From Planctomyces sp. SH-PL14 (lineage in GTDB: Bacteria > Planctomycetota > Planctomycetia > Planctomycetales > Planctomycetaceae), in the NCBI RefSeq assembly GCF_001610835.1, contig NZ_CP011270.1:7210001-7274000 (forward strand): DNA of 64,000 nt. The letters are read 5' to 3'. Positions 16,366-28,517 of the stretch are shown one piece after another; position 1 is the first letter of the stretch, and each line of letters begins with the position of its first letter. The notes beneath the pieces are model-generated. The model was not told where the DNA came from, did not search any database, and worked only from the letters and a program-made list of their open reading frames with translations. The position numbers were made by a program, and so were the translations under genes.

Positions 16366-17655
16366 CTACAGCTCCCACCCGTTCCGGTACTGTCGCCGAA
16401 TCAGCTCGGCCGCTTCCGGAGCGTTGGTGACGACCAGATTCGAGGCGTCCCACTCGATCTTCCGCCCGACGCGATAGGCCACCGTTCCGAGGAGGACGGT
16501 TTCGGTCAGCGCCCCCGAGTAATCGAAGTTGCAGGTCGTCGGCGTCCCCTCCTTGCAGGCCTTGATCCACTCCGCGTAGTGGCCGATCGAATCGGGAATC
16601 GTCTTCGGCGGCGGTGTGAAGTCCTTGAATTTGTCCTCGGGGAACAGCTTGTACGAGCCGTAGTCCGCGAACATCGAACCCTTCTCGCCGACGAAGTACA
16701 CCCCTGCCCCGCCGAACTTGTGGCCGTCGTACTCCGTCTGGAGCATGTTGCCGTCGGTCCACTGGAGCGTGCAGGCGGGCTGGGTTCCGGCTGCCGGGAA
16801 CTCCCAGGTGACTTTCATGCCGAGCGGCGCCGTCTCCGGGTGGACCGGCGGTCCTTCGGCGGCGATTGTCGTCGGATGCCGGAGGCCGAGGGCCCAGAAG
16901 ACGAGGTCCATGTAGTGGCAGCCCATGTCCCCCAGGGTGCCGTTGCCGAAGTCCCACCATCGCCGCCAGTTGGCTGGCAGGTACATGGAGTGGTACTCCC
17001 GCCACGGGGCCGGACCGAGCCAGACGTCCCAGTCGAGTTCTTTGGGGATCGGCTCGCCAGCGGCCGGCCGCTCTCCCCCGCCCCATCCCTTGCCGACCCA
17101 CACGTACGCCTTGGTCACACTGCCGATCGCCCCGGACTGGATGATCTCGACCACGCGGCGGTAGTTCGACTCGGCGTGGATCTGCGTCCCCATCTGTGTG
17201 GCGACGTGGTACTCCTTGGCGGTCCGGGCGGCGAGCCGGGCTTCCCAGACGGAGTGCGTAAGCGGCTTTTCGCAGTAGCAGTGCAGTCCTTGCCGCATCC
17301 CGGTGATGCTGGCGTGGGCGTGCGTATGGTCCGCCGTGCTGACGACGATGGCGTCGAGTTTTTCCTTCTCCAGCATCCGGCGGTAGTCGCGGTACTTGGT
17401 TGCCTTGGGGCAGAGTTCCCAGCCCTGTTTCGCCTGCCGGTCGTCGACGTCGCAGATCGCGACGACGTTCTGGCCGCTGACCCCCTGGAGGTTGCTGTAT
17501 CCCCGGCCCCCGGGGCCGACGACTCCGATGTTGAGTTTCTCGTTCGGCGACTTCGCCGCCTGGTCCGCCCCGCGGCTGCCGGGGGCGACAAACAACCCTG
17601 CTCCGATGGCGGCCGAGGTTTGCAGGAAGTGGCGGCGGGAGTTGCGAACGGTCAT
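16366..17655 (-). CDS. Tat-exported Gfo/Idh/MocA family oxidoreductase
   Basis: NAD(P)-dependent sugar or polyol oxidoreductase of 429 aa. The twin-arginine signal (SRRHFLQTSAAIGAG) is followed by the Rossmann domain with IGVVGPGGRGYSNL (about 43-56) and the CEKPLTHS motif (Lys of the family EKP signature). The C-terminal alpha/beta domain contains GNGTLGDMGCHYMDLVFWAL, with the family His in the GCHYMD segment. GAGG lies 8 nt before the ATG. Planctomycete genomes hold many such exported paralogues, presumably for degrading complex carbohydrate; the substrate here cannot be read from sequence. Confidence 0.9.
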   Translation of the reverse strand: MTVRNSRRHFLQTSAAIGAGLFVAPGSRGADQAAKSPNEKLNIGVVGPGGRGYSNLQGVSGQNVVAICDVDDRQAKQGWELCPKATKYRDYRRMLEKEKLDAIVVSTADHTHAHASITGMRQGLHCYCEKPLTHSVWEARLAARTAKEYHVATQMGTQIHAESNYRRVVEIIQSGAIGSVTKAYVWVGKGWGGGERPAAGEPIPKELDWDVWLGPAPWREYHSMYLPANWRRWWDFGNGTLGDMGCHYMDLVFWALGLRHPTTIAAEGPPVHPETAPLGMKVTWEFPAAGTQPACTLQWTDGNMLQTEYDGHKFGGAGVYFVGEKGSMFADYGSYKLFPEDKFKDFTPPPKTIPDSIGHYAEWIKACKEGTPTTCNFDYSGALTETVLLGTVAYRVGRKIEWDASNLVVTNAPEAAELIRRQYRNGWEL

Positions 17656-17748
17656 GTGAAAAGCCTCTGCTGGAATGTGACGCGGCGCAGGGTGTCATTT
17701 AAGCGATCGCCGATCGGTCTGGCGAGGGAACCGACCGAGAGCGAGATG

Positions 17749-18083
17749 GCTCAAACCGCGTCCTTGCCGGCACGACTTCCATAGCTCAAACCCAACGTGC
17801 CACGGCAGCCTGGGGTCAAGGGGGCCACGCCCCCTTGCCGCCGGAGGCACTTCCACGAGGAACCGTGGTAAGTAACGGATGTCCCCTTTGTGGTACCAGC
17901 TATGAGGACTCCCTCAATCGACACCGCTCGCTTTGCAGTCCCCGCGGGCTGGTGAGGGGGCATACGACACGTTGTCCGCGCTTGGACACATGCTCCTTCA
18001 GACATCTCTCGACGAGACGGCCTCCGGCGGGCAAAGGAGCGTTGCCCCCTCTGCACTCCCCCACCAGGGTGCCCCTGGACCCG
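17749..18083 (-). repeat. Family A dispersed element, copy 2
   Basis: Minus-oriented full-length copy. The trailing segment (GCTCAAACCGCGTCCTTGCCGG on minus, partly shared with copies 4, 5, 7) starts at 17749 and the GTCCAGGGG end is at about 18083, 28 bp from the SpoIIE-type phosphatase stop. It occupies most of the 455-bp spacer between that gene and the Gfo/Idh gene. I see no other feature in the spacer. Confidence 0.85.
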
Positions 18084-18110
18084 GTGAAAATGCAGCTCTC
18101 GTCCTCGTCT

Positions 18111-19436
18111 CTACCGGACCGTCGCAATGATGACCGTCCGGTCGTCCTCCGGAGGCGCATCCTCCGTAAACGTCTTGAGCCACTCCAGAAGACGCTCAAG
18201 AAGCGCATCCGCCGACTCCGCACCACACGTCTGAGCCACCATGTCGAGGCGTCTCGTCCCGAACAACTCCCCCTGCATGTTGGCCGCTTCGACGATCCCG
18301 TCGGTGTAGATCACGATCCGGTCTCCCGGAGTCAGCTTGATCTTGTGCGATTCGTATGTGATGTCTGGAGACAGCCCCAGCGGCAGATCCGCGGCCTCGC
18401 AGAGAACGGTGACGTGATCGGCGCACTGGCTCGTCAACCGCGGTGGATTGTGCCCCGCGCAGGAATAGGTCAGCGTCCGGTCCCGCTCGTCGTAAACGGC
18501 GTAGAACGCGGTGACGAACGACTCGAACGATGACGTGTACCTCTGTGTGAGGTGTCGGTTCACGAACGTCAGCAGCTTCGAGGGATCGACCTCTTTGGGG
18601 GACAGATGCGCGATGGCGTGCGTGATCGCCATCACCACGGCCGACGGCGTGCCGTGCCCACTGACATCGGCGATCAGGATCCCCCACCGCCCTTCCCCGA
18701 GATCGAAGAAGTCGTAGTAATCCCCGCCGGCATGCGTCGAGGTCCGGTAGTAGGCCGAGAGACCCAGCGTCGGAATCTCCGGCGTCGATCCCGGGAGCAG
18801 GCTCCGCTGGATCTCGGCGATCGTCTTCAGCTCGCGGTCGATCCGGCCGTACGCCTCTTTCAGCCGGGTATTCAGCAGCAGGTTCTGCGTCGCGCGGCCG
18901 AACAGGTTCGACATCCAGACCGTTTCGGGAAACTTCTCGCGGTCGAAGGCCGCCGGCCGCGAACTGGTGCTGATCACCATATTGAGGGCCTGCCCGCCGT
19001 CGAAGTGCGGGATCGCCATCAGCGACCGCTGCCCCTCCAGGTACGGCGCCGCGGGGTCGTCCGCGGCGAACCGCAGATCATCGATCACCTGCGGCTCTTC
19101 CCCGTAGAAGAGGTCGGCGAGAATCCCGCCGTGCAGGACCGGCAGCTTCTCCGGCGATTCCCACGGATTGATCTCGTCCTTCCAGCCGCTGTACCGGGTG
19201 ATTCGATACCACGGTTCGTTGAGCCCCCGCCGACTGAGCGAGATCCGGCGGTCGGCCGGAAAGACGGTCGCCATCCGTCGCCCGAACGTGCGGACCAGTT
19301 CCTGCGGGTCCGTCTGAAGGCTCATCTCCTTCATCGTCTCGCAGACGATCGCCAGTCGCTCCTGCCAATCCGTGATCGGAATCGCGGGGCGACGGTCGGC
19401 AGTGGGGGCGGAATCAGAGACGGTGAAAGGGGGCAT
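18111..19436 (-). CDS. GAF-SpoIIE type PP2C phosphatase (RsbU-like)
   Basis: Serine phosphatase of 441 aa. A GAF-like sensor domain (about 30-185) is followed by a linker helix (NRLKEAYGRIDRELKTIAEIQRSL-type, the usual connection) and the SpoIIE/PP2C domain. That domain has metal-binding Asp motifs AGGDYYDFFDL, LIADVSGHGTPSA and the C-terminal DGIVEA and EDDRTVI. Such proteins dephosphorylate anti-sigma antagonists in partner-switching stress pathways; no antagonist or anti-sigma gene lies nearby, so the target is unknown. No strong ribosome site is visible. Confidence 0.88.
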   Translation of the reverse strand: MPPFTVSDSAPTADRRPAIPITDWQERLAIVCETMKEMSLQTDPQELVRTFGRRMATVFPADRRISLSRRGLNEPWYRITRYSGWKDEINPWESPEKLPVLHGGILADLFYGEEPQVIDDLRFAADDPAAPYLEGQRSLMAIPHFDGGQALNMVISTSSRPAAFDREKFPETVWMSNLFGRATQNLLLNTRLKEAYGRIDRELKTIAEIQRSLLPGSTPEIPTLGLSAYYRTSTHAGGDYYDFFDLGEGRWGILIADVSGHGTPSAVVMAITHAIAHLSPKEVDPSKLLTFVNRHLTQRYTSSFESFVTAFYAVYDERDRTLTYSCAGHNPPRLTSQCADHVTVLCEAADLPLGLSPDITYESHKIKLTPGDRIVIYTDGIVEAANMQGELFGTRRLDMVAQTCGAESADALLERLLEWLKTFTEDAPPEDDRTVIIATVR

Positions 19437-19556
19437 GGAGAGGCGCGGAGGAAGGGAAGCAGCGCGACCCCGATCATAGTGATTTCGAAGGACCGCCGCG
19501 CCGGACCGCTCGAGATTGTGCCCCTTTCCGCCGCCCCGGTTGCCAGCCAGGTGCCG

Positions 19557-19928
19557 TCAGTGGGCCACCATCAGATACGAACGCAGCCGCCAGAGAAGCC
19601 ACCAGGCGGCCTGGTCTGTCAAAGAGGACTCGGCGGTGTCCGTTTCCAGTGCCACCGCGACGGCGAGCTGATTCTTCCGGTCGCTGAGTTCATCCGGCTC
19701 CGCGTCCTGAAACGTCAGCCGCATGCGGAATCGGGGAGCTTGCGTCAGGAGGCTCTGCCACCACCAGCGGGGGCCGAAGTCCATTGCCACATGGTTCTCG
19801 TCGACCGACGCCAGGCGGGCCTGCTGGTCGTCAATGAAGCCGCAGAGCTTCAGGATGAGTGTCGTCCCGGTGTGGTGAACGTGAAACTCTTCGCTGTGCA
19901 GGGTGACAGGCCGGGGCCGCAGGAGCAT
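19557..19928 (-). CDS. Hypothetical protein of unknown function
   Basis: Unrecognised 123-aa protein with no signal or membrane segment. The pattern is alternating beta-like (EEFHVHHTGTTLILKLCGF, ENHVAMDFGPRWWWQSLL), with a Trp-rich stretch and a helical C-terminal WWLLWRLRSYL. It reads as a small beta-barrel-plus-helix fold, somewhat like PilZ in general character, but I see no PilZ RxxxR motif. Upstream ribosome site is weak. Confidence 0.55.
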   Translation of the reverse strand: MLLRPRPVTLHSEEFHVHHTGTTLILKLCGFIDDQQARLASVDENHVAMDFGPRWWWQSLLTQAPRFRMRLTFQDAEPDELSDRKNQLAVAVALETDTAESSLTDQAAWWLLWRLRSYLMVAH

Positions 19929-20230
19929 GGTGGGATCTTCGGGGGAAGGATGTTCCCGCAGTCAAGCACCTCGCACGCCGAATCGCGCGGGCTCGGGGAC
20001 GACACGCCGGCCCCTGGGTTTTCCGCGGTCTCTCGTCGTTCCTGGCGGAGACGCGTTGTTTTTCGGCATCCCGGATGATGCCGAATGGCGACGACCGGAG
20101 CCAGTCGGTCCTAGGAGCCGGCGGGGCCGGATGGGGCTCCCGCGGTCGATCGAACGCGTTTGACAGAGACCCTCGAAGCGAAGTCGAATGCAGAACCGCC
20201 CCGAGTCCCGACCCGCAGTGATCCGTTTTC
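19929..20230. other. Spacer with no clear feature
   Basis: This 302-bp region lies between divergent genes (19557-19928 minus and 20231 plus). GC-rich; several short open frames cross it but none has a ribosome site or family signature. Promoters for both neighbours are expected here. Confidence 0.4.
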
Positions 20231-22480
20231 ATGCCGAGGAACCGCGACCGATCCGAACGCCCCGCGGGACGCCTCGCGCTCGACTCCGCTGCGGGGCATT
20301 CCGAGGCCACCACCGGGGGGCTCGACAGGACCAGGAACCGTGTCCTGTGGCAGAATCTCGGACTGGGGGCTCTGCTCGTCGCGGTGGTCCTGGCGGTCTT
20401 CGGCCAGGCGGCGTGGTTCGGCTATGTGAACTTCGACGACCCCGAGTACATCCGGAACAGCAAACATGTCGAAGGGGGCCCGACCCTCGAGAATCTGAAG
20501 TGGGGGCTGACCACCCTGTACTTCGCGAACTGGCATCCTCTGACGTGGTGGTCCTGGCAGGCCGATGTCGCGCTGTGGGGAGACAATCCCGAAGGGCATC
20601 ACGTCACGAATCTGCTGATCCATGCCGTCAATGCCCTGCTCGTGTGGCGGGTGATGTGGACGCTGACCGGCCTGCGATTCGGCAGCTTTCTGCTCGCGCT
20701 CGTGTTTGCGATCCACCCTCTGCGGTGGGAATCCGTCGCGTGGATCTCGGAGCGGAAAGGGCTGCTGAGTGCACTCTTCGCTCTATTGGCGGTCGACCGT
20801 TATGCGGCTTACGCCCGCTCACCGTCGCTGGTCAGGATGGGGATCGTTGCGGTCTGCCTGGCGCTGAGCCTGATGTCGAAGGCGATGGCCGTGACGCTTC
20901 CCGCCGTGCTCCTCGTTCTTGACTGGCGGCCTTTGGGGCGCTGGAAATCCTGGCGGGATGGCGTGTGGCTCGCGCTGGAAAAGTGGCCGCTGTGGCTGCT
21001 CGTCGCCGGGTCGGTGTTCGTTACGTTTATCGCCCAGCAGCGCGGCGGGGCGGTCCGAACGCTGCATGAGGTGAGCGGCGTTCAACGGGTGCTGGGGGCG
21101 GCCTGGGCGTACACCGTTTATGTCGGACAAACCCTCTGGCCGGCGAACCTCTGTGTCTTCTATCCCCTTCCCGATCACCGTCCCTGGTGGCAGGCTGTCG
21201 TGGCGATCGTCGTCCTGCTGGGCGGGACGATCGGCGCGATCCTGGCCGCGCGGCGCTGGCCGGCGGTCACGGTCGGCTGGCTCTGCTATCTCGGGATGCT
21301 GGTCCCGGTGATCGGCCTGGTCCAGCTGGGGGGGCAGGCCCACGCGGACCGCTACGTTTATCTCCCGAGCATTCCGCTGCTCGCGGCAATCGGGACTGTG
21401 GCCGTTGGCCTCCTCGGGCCTCGCGCGCGGAGTTTCGGCGTTGGGGTGGCGTTCGCCGTCCTTCTCATTCCACTGGCTCTCCAGAGCGTCGCTCAGGGCC
21501 GGGTCTGGCGAAACGGCCGGACCCTGTGGCTCCATGCGGCCCGCGTCGCTCCGTGCGCGGAGAGTTGGTGGAACGTCGGGATTCTCAATCTGGACGCCCG
21601 GCGCTACGACGACGCGGCCCGGGCGTTTCAGGAGGCTGTCCAGCTCGTTCCCGAAGTGCCGGAGTACCACGCGGGGCTCGCGGCGGCTCTTGATGGCCTG
21701 GAACGGTGGGACGAGGCCGAGGCGGCGGCCAGCTCCGCCCTGAAACTGGCGGGCGCTGATCTCCAGGAGACGCGCGCCCGCTGCCACCTCATCCTGGGGA
21801 AAGGGGCAGTCCGCCGTGGCGACCTGCCCGAAGCCCGCCGGTTGTTGGAAGAGGGACTCGGCACCGCCAGGAACGTCGAACTGCGGAGTGAGATCGCGGT
21901 GCGGCTGATGCGCGCCGGGGCTCCCCGCGAAGCCCTTCCGCACCTCACCAGGATCCGCGACGACGATCCGGACAGCTCCGCGGCCCAGGGGAATGTCGGG
22001 AACGCCTATCTGGAACTCGGCGACTGGCAGGCCGCGGCGGACTCGTTCGGCAAGGCGGTCGAACTGCTGCCGCGGGAACCCCGGCTGCGGAGTCGCTGGG
22101 TCACCATGCTCCTGGCCTCCGGTCAAGACGACGCGGCCCGCCGGGAAGTGCAAATCCTCGTGAAGATGGACTCGAACTGGCCGGTCGCCTCCTTGCGGGC
22201 GGCGGCCCGGATGACTTCGAGCGCGGACTCGACGCCTTCGCAGATTGCCGAAGGCTACTGGCTCGCTGCGGCCGTCCGGCTCCTGTTCGATCCTCCCCCG
22301 CCCGAGGCCCTCGACATCATGGGGATGGGAGCCGCCGGCCAGGGCCGCTTCGACGAGGCGGCTCGACTCGGGGAGGAGGCGGCGAAGCTCGCTCGCACGG
22401 CGGGACGGGAGGACCTGGCGAAGGCGATCGACACGCGGGTGGAGCATTACCGGGCCGGTCGGCGTCCTCCCACCCCGTGA
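20231..22480 (+). CDS. TMTC-like polytopic membrane protein with C-terminal TPRs
   Basis: A 749-aa protein. The N-terminal half (about 40-400) has around ten hydrophobic segments with the motif FDDPEYIRNSKHV and the pair HPLTWWSW and FAIHPLRWESVAWISERKGLL, all typical of the TMTC/PMT-like glycosyltransferase C superfamily. The C-terminal half (about 410-740) is a run of TPR-type helical pairs (ARRYDDAARAFQEAVQLVPE, LGDWQAAADSFGKAVELLP). TMTC relatives use lipid-linked sugars for O-mannosylation; a protein glycosyltransferase role is inference. No ribosome site is obvious at the ATG. Confidence 0.85.
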   Translation: MPRNRDRSERPAGRLALDSAAGHSEATTGGLDRTRNRVLWQNLGLGALLVAVVLAVFGQAAWFGYVNFDDPEYIRNSKHVEGGPTLENLKWGLTTLYFANWHPLTWWSWQADVALWGDNPEGHHVTNLLIHAVNALLVWRVMWTLTGLRFGSFLLALVFAIHPLRWESVAWISERKGLLSALFALLAVDRYAAYARSPSLVRMGIVAVCLALSLMSKAMAVTLPAVLLVLDWRPLGRWKSWRDGVWLALEKWPLWLLVAGSVFVTFIAQQRGGAVRTLHEVSGVQRVLGAAWAYTVYVGQTLWPANLCVFYPLPDHRPWWQAVVAIVVLLGGTIGAILAARRWPAVTVGWLCYLGMLVPVIGLVQLGGQAHADRYVYLPSIPLLAAIGTVAVGLLGPRARSFGVGVAFAVLLIPLALQSVAQGRVWRNGRTLWLHAARVAPCAESWWNVGILNLDARRYDDAARAFQEAVQLVPEVPEYHAGLAAALDGLERWDEAEAAASSALKLAGADLQETRARCHLILGKGAVRRGDLPEARRLLEEGLGTARNVELRSEIAVRLMRAGAPREALPHLTRIRDDDPDSSAAQGNVGNAYLELGDWQAAADSFGKAVELLPREPRLRSRWVTMLLASGQDDAARREVQILVKMDSNWPVASLRAAARMTSSADSTPSQIAEGYWLAAAVRLLFDPPPPEALDIMGMGAAGQGRFDEAARLGEEAAKLARTAGREDLAKAIDTRVEHYRAGRRPPTP

Positions 22481-22783
22481 AGAGCTTGTGGTCTTGGTCC
22501 GGAGCCCGGTCGTCGCTCTGCTTCCCCGGGCCGCGAGTCTCTCGGATGAGACCAAAGGGATTGACCAGCCACTGGTTCCGCCGATCACCCAAGACCCATT
22601 CCTTGAAGATTGGCGGCGCGATTGCTACCGTCCCGCCGAAGTCCCGACGGACGTGGTCCGCTGAGGCTCCGCGCAGCGGCTGCCGTGACCACGCGGCGGA
22701 GACGACATCGCGCCGCTTGCGGCGCGAACGATACGGCGCCGTAAGTTCTTTTTCGACAAATGTTTAGCCAGTAGGATCCGAAG
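22481..22783. other. Spacer upstream of ppdK
   Basis: 303 bp between the TMTC-like gene and ppdK. The last ~80 bp are less GC-rich (atacggcgccgtaagttctttttcgac region) and probably contain the ppdK promoter. A palindrome ACGGCGCCGT lies in it (about 22731-22742). No coding sequence supported. Confidence 0.4.
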
Positions 22784-25513
<2,730 letters not shown>

Positions 25514-25539
25514 GCGGATCGATCTGATGTGAGTGACAG

Positions 25540-25576
25540 AGAGGGGCAGGCCGAGAGGTCTGCCCCTCTTTTTTTT
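25540..25576 (+). terminator. Intrinsic terminator after ppdK
   Basis: The stem AGAGGGGCAG / CTGCCCCTCT with a 10-nt loop is followed by eight T's. Confidence 0.92.
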
Positions 25577-25627
25577 GTGACTGAGTCGTGAGCGGTGGCA
25601 GGGCTCAACTCACGTGTCGTCTGGTTC

Positions 25628-25852
25628 GGGTCCAGGGGCCACCCTGGTGGGGGATGCAAGGGGGCGAAGCCCTCTTGCCCGCCGGAGGCCTGGCCGTCGA
25701 GAGATTTCTGAAGGAGCACTTATCCAACTTTGGCGAACGTGTCGGATGCCCCCTACTCAACCCGCGGGGGTTGCAAGGCCAGCGGTGTGGTGTGAAGGAG
25801 TCCTCAACGCTGACTCCGTAAGGCGGACGTCTGTTGCTTGCCACGGTTCCTC
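25628..25852 (+). repeat. Family A dispersed element, copy 3 (right end missing)
   Basis: Starts at GGGTCCAGGGG and follows the family consensus through the central ATGCCCCC and ACGGTTCC segments, then stops near 25852. The right-hand hairpin terminus is absent, so it is a truncated copy. It is about 114 bp past the ppdK stop. Confidence 0.8.
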
Positions 25853-26286
25853 GACCCTGATCCGACGAAGTTCGAGACAAACGACCCGATTCGGAGGGTT
25901 TGAGATGCGAGTGGCAGGGCCATCGCAGCACTTCGAAGAAGAGCCCTTCCGCTCGGGGGCAAAAACGGACGGGCGAGTGATGGCGGGAGTCAAACGCTAG
26001 CAACGTTCGCCGGGGCTTCCCGTTGGTCCAGCCCCGGCCACCCTGCCGCGTCCGTCAGTTGTACCGCCCACTTCCCGATGCTCTTTCCCATGCCGTCCTC
26101 CTTGAACGTCAGTCCTTCCATGTCCGCAGAACAAACTCTCACAAAATGCGACATTTACTGCTAGGTCGACTAGTAGAGCACACTCGGCAATTCTCCGGGG
26201 GCGTCCCGTCAGTCCAGATCCAGCCAAACAGCTGTGGCAAATGGTTTTAGCTCATTTGTCGATGGCACTACGTAATACGCGGCATC
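25853..26286. other. Spacer containing left boundary of the low-GC island
   Basis: Composition changes here: GC-rich up to about 26050, then AT-richer. It contains a 21-bp family B repeat (26028-26048). The short open frame to 25986 that runs through copy 3 and beyond lacks a ribosome site and is not called. No other feature seen. Confidence 0.5.
26028..26048. repeat. Family B repeat, left boundary of low-GC island
   Basis: The reverse complement is exactly the first 21 bases of the family B palindrome at 28518 (begins CGGCAGGGTGGCCGGGGCTG). The low-GC island with the PfkB-fusion gene is therefore framed by perfect 21-bp inverted repeats. Confidence 0.8.
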
Positions 26287-26817
26287 TCATGCACGTTGTT
26301 CGTTGCCTTCGTCAATATCTGGAAAGTTTCGTTTCATGAAGACTTCCAACGCCTCCCAAGGGTTATATTTTCGCTCTTCGGTTGCCACGATCATGTAATG
26401 TGAAAGCTCGAAGTACCATCTTTTTAGTGTTTCAAACAGCGAGTTCTTTAGGATGTCTTGGTCACCGACATGCTTGTCGTAACAGACTACGATGTATTCA
26501 CAGTAGTTTAACAATTCGACGATATGCCCGCGTAATGCCCAGTATTTGCCTGCTTTGTCGGATAGGTAAATCTCCTTGGCTAAGTCTCGGGTTATTCTTC
26601 TCTCTGGTGATTGCCCCGACGCATCAAGCAGGCCTGGAAGAGTCTCTTCAATTCCTCGGCGATAAGTGCCCGTTCGACTGTTCCATTCGGCAAGAACATT
26701 CATTGCAAACTGTTTGCGGCGCCATGCATACTCGATGTTGAGCTGCACTATGGCAAATGTAAAACCGCAAGTTGTGACGGCAATCTGGCATAATTGAAGG
26801 TTCTGCGATAGTTCCAA
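26287..26817 (-). CDS. Small membrane-anchored protein (DUF4760-like), island gene
   Basis: A 176-aa protein from a TTG at 26817 (weak ribosome site, start uncertain). One N-terminal transmembrane helix (about 8-30) is followed by a helical cytoplasmic domain with charged residues (WRRKQFAMNVLAEWNSRT, ILKNSLFETLKRWYFELSHY). The pattern resembles DUF4760-type hypothetical proteins, which are often found in mobile or defence regions; this likeness is by general form only. Base composition is markedly AT-richer than the rest of the window. It is 115 bp downstream of, and co-oriented with, the PfkB-fusion gene, so the two are probably a unit. Confidence 0.65.
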   Translation of the reverse strand: MELSQNLQLCQIAVTTCGFTFAIVQLNIEYAWRRKQFAMNVLAEWNSRTGTYRRGIEETLPGLLDASGQSPERRITRDLAKEIYLSDKAGKYWALRGHIVELLNYCEYIVVCYDKHVGDQDILKNSLFETLKRWYFELSHYMIVATEERKYNPWEALEVFMKRNFPDIDEGNEQRA

Positions 26818-26932
26818 GGTGAGGTTGCCTTCGTTGAAATAGGTTTGCCGCTGAGAAAGTGCTGTCTTTGGTGGTTTTGCGGTGTCGATCGCTGACAGGC
26901 TGCCGCTTTTGTCTTTCTGGTTGCCGCGAGGC

Positions 26933-28309
26933 TCATTCTGGGCGCTCGGCTTTTGAGGGTTCTATTTTCGAGATATCAATCAGTTTTACGCGGCGAAGAA
27001 TCGCATCAGCCGTGAGCCCCCCAATAAAAGCTACGATAAAACAAAATGGTATCAATACTTGCAGGCCAAATGGCACCGGTTCGCTTTGCTTCAGGTCTTG
27101 GAACTCTCTGCTTCCGATTAACTGCGGGAGGAAGAATAAGAAGGCGGATATGACGCCTGCAGCAACGCCGAATGCTTGTTTGACGATGGCGTTTTTTCTG
27201 TCGATTGCTCTAAATGGGTCGGCTTCCTCTTGGGTAATTAAGAGGTCTATCTGGCACCCCGAGAATCCTGATAGTACAGCGACCACGATCAGCAGAATTC
27301 CGAATGTGAAACGGGTGAGGCCGGGGCCGAAAAAGCCGTACACGACTGCCGTAACTGCCCCAAGCAGTGCGCCGATTGCAAGAACCGAGGTCCTGTCAGG
27401 TGATGGCCCTTTGTGAGGACCCTTGACTACCGGCGTAGCATGCTTTGAAGTCAGGACTGGTACCAGAAATCTTCTGGCGTCTTCTTTTGCTTCTTCGATG
27501 CTGAGTTTCCCTTGGGCCGAGAAGTGATGGCACATTGCAGCATACAGAGCGTCGCCAGCACCAAGTGGCGACACGACGTGTTCCACATTGACTTTTAAAT
27601 TCTCGTGTCTCGCTGTGGGTTCGATAACGTCGAATCCAATTTGGCTTTTTGTTAGTATGATATATTCTGTTGAAAATGACTTGCATAGTTCCTCGGTGCT
27701 GATGGCTGTTTTGCCGGCTGTGGCTTTGGCGAGTTCATTTTGGTTCAGTATTACAAACTTGAACGCCGGGCCACTGTCGCTGAACTTGTTGTTGAATATT
27801 CTGGACACTTTGCTCTCGGATACGGCACAAATGCAAAGCGGCTTGCCAGACTTCTTTGCAAGTTTGTGCAGCTGGTGGATCTGCTCCGTTGCAAGGTTGC
27901 AGTCAATTGCGATCAGGGAGCTGTTGTTTATTGCTTTTGCGATGTCGTTGTAGTCTAGGTTGGCATCTTGAATGCCAATGCATGAGACGGCGCTTTGGAC
28001 TTCTCCGTTTTCGGTGTGCGCAATAAACCCACTCTCCGCGGGCAGGCGTTGAAAACGAATATAAGCAGTAGATATGCCGCGTCGCCCCATCTCTGCTGTG
28101 ATAGTCGTCGAGCTGTGGCTCCCCGCCTTGAGTACGGAGTAGAGAGCGACATTCTGGCCGCCGTGTCGCAAGTTGGCGGCGACATTAAATGCGGTGCCTC
28201 CCACGGTGTAAGTCAGAGATCCAATCTTGTCGACATTTTTTTTTGTGCTGCGATCAATGTTCGCAATAATGTCCATGTGGACAGAGCCCAGTGCTAGGAT
28301 TCGTCCCAC
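26933..28309 (-). CDS. PfkB-family kinase fused to a four-helix membrane domain
   Basis: From the GTG at 28309 it has 458 aa; AGAGG lies 5 nt upstream, so the open frame to 28432 is not used. Residues about 1-290 are a PfkB (ribokinase-like) sugar/nucleoside kinase: TVGGTAFNVAANLRHGG (about 36-51) and the catalytic GAGD (250-253). Then, unusually, four transmembrane helices (about 309-327, 332-351, 376-395, 416-437) and a short charged tail. PfkB kinases are normally soluble. The gene is AT-richer than its surroundings, lies in an island bounded by inverted repeats and is followed by another membrane protein, pointing to recent transfer. Substrate unknown. Confidence 0.82.
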   Translation of the reverse strand: MGRILALGSVHMDIIANIDRSTKKNVDKIGSLTYTVGGTAFNVAANLRHGGQNVALYSVLKAGSHSSTTITAEMGRRGISTAYIRFQRLPAESGFIAHTENGEVQSAVSCIGIQDANLDYNDIAKAINNSSLIAIDCNLATEQIHQLHKLAKKSGKPLCICAVSESKVSRIFNNKFSDSGPAFKFVILNQNELAKATAGKTAISTEELCKSFSTEYIILTKSQIGFDVIEPTARHENLKVNVEHVVSPLGAGDALYAAMCHHFSAQGKLSIEEAKEDARRFLVPVLTSKHATPVVKGPHKGPSPDRTSVLAIGALLGAVTAVVYGFFGPGLTRFTFGILLIVVAVLSGFSGCQIDLLITQEEADPFRAIDRKNAIVKQAFGVAAGVISAFLFFLPQLIGSREFQDLKQSEPVPFGLQVLIPFCFIVAFIGGLTADAILRRVKLIDISKIEPSKAERPE

Positions 28310-28517
28310 AAATGCCTCTTTCTTGGTTTTGCAGAGCCGACTTTTTCTGCGATTGTAGGTGAGGCCGCCCGCTTGTATGTGGAGTTGGCCCTCATGTTGC
28401 AGAAGTGTACCGACAGTGTGCACTGTCGTCATCTGATCTCATTGTTGTCGCAGTTGGCTAGCGCCGGGGGGCCAGCGGGCGTCGACAACTGTCTCGGATG
28501 GCTGACGATTGCACAGT
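28310..28517. other. Promoter region of the low-GC island
   Basis: Upstream of the PfkB-fusion gene and still AT-richer than average up to about 28450, then returning to high GC. This should hold the promoter of the two-gene island. No coding sequence called. Confidence 0.4.
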
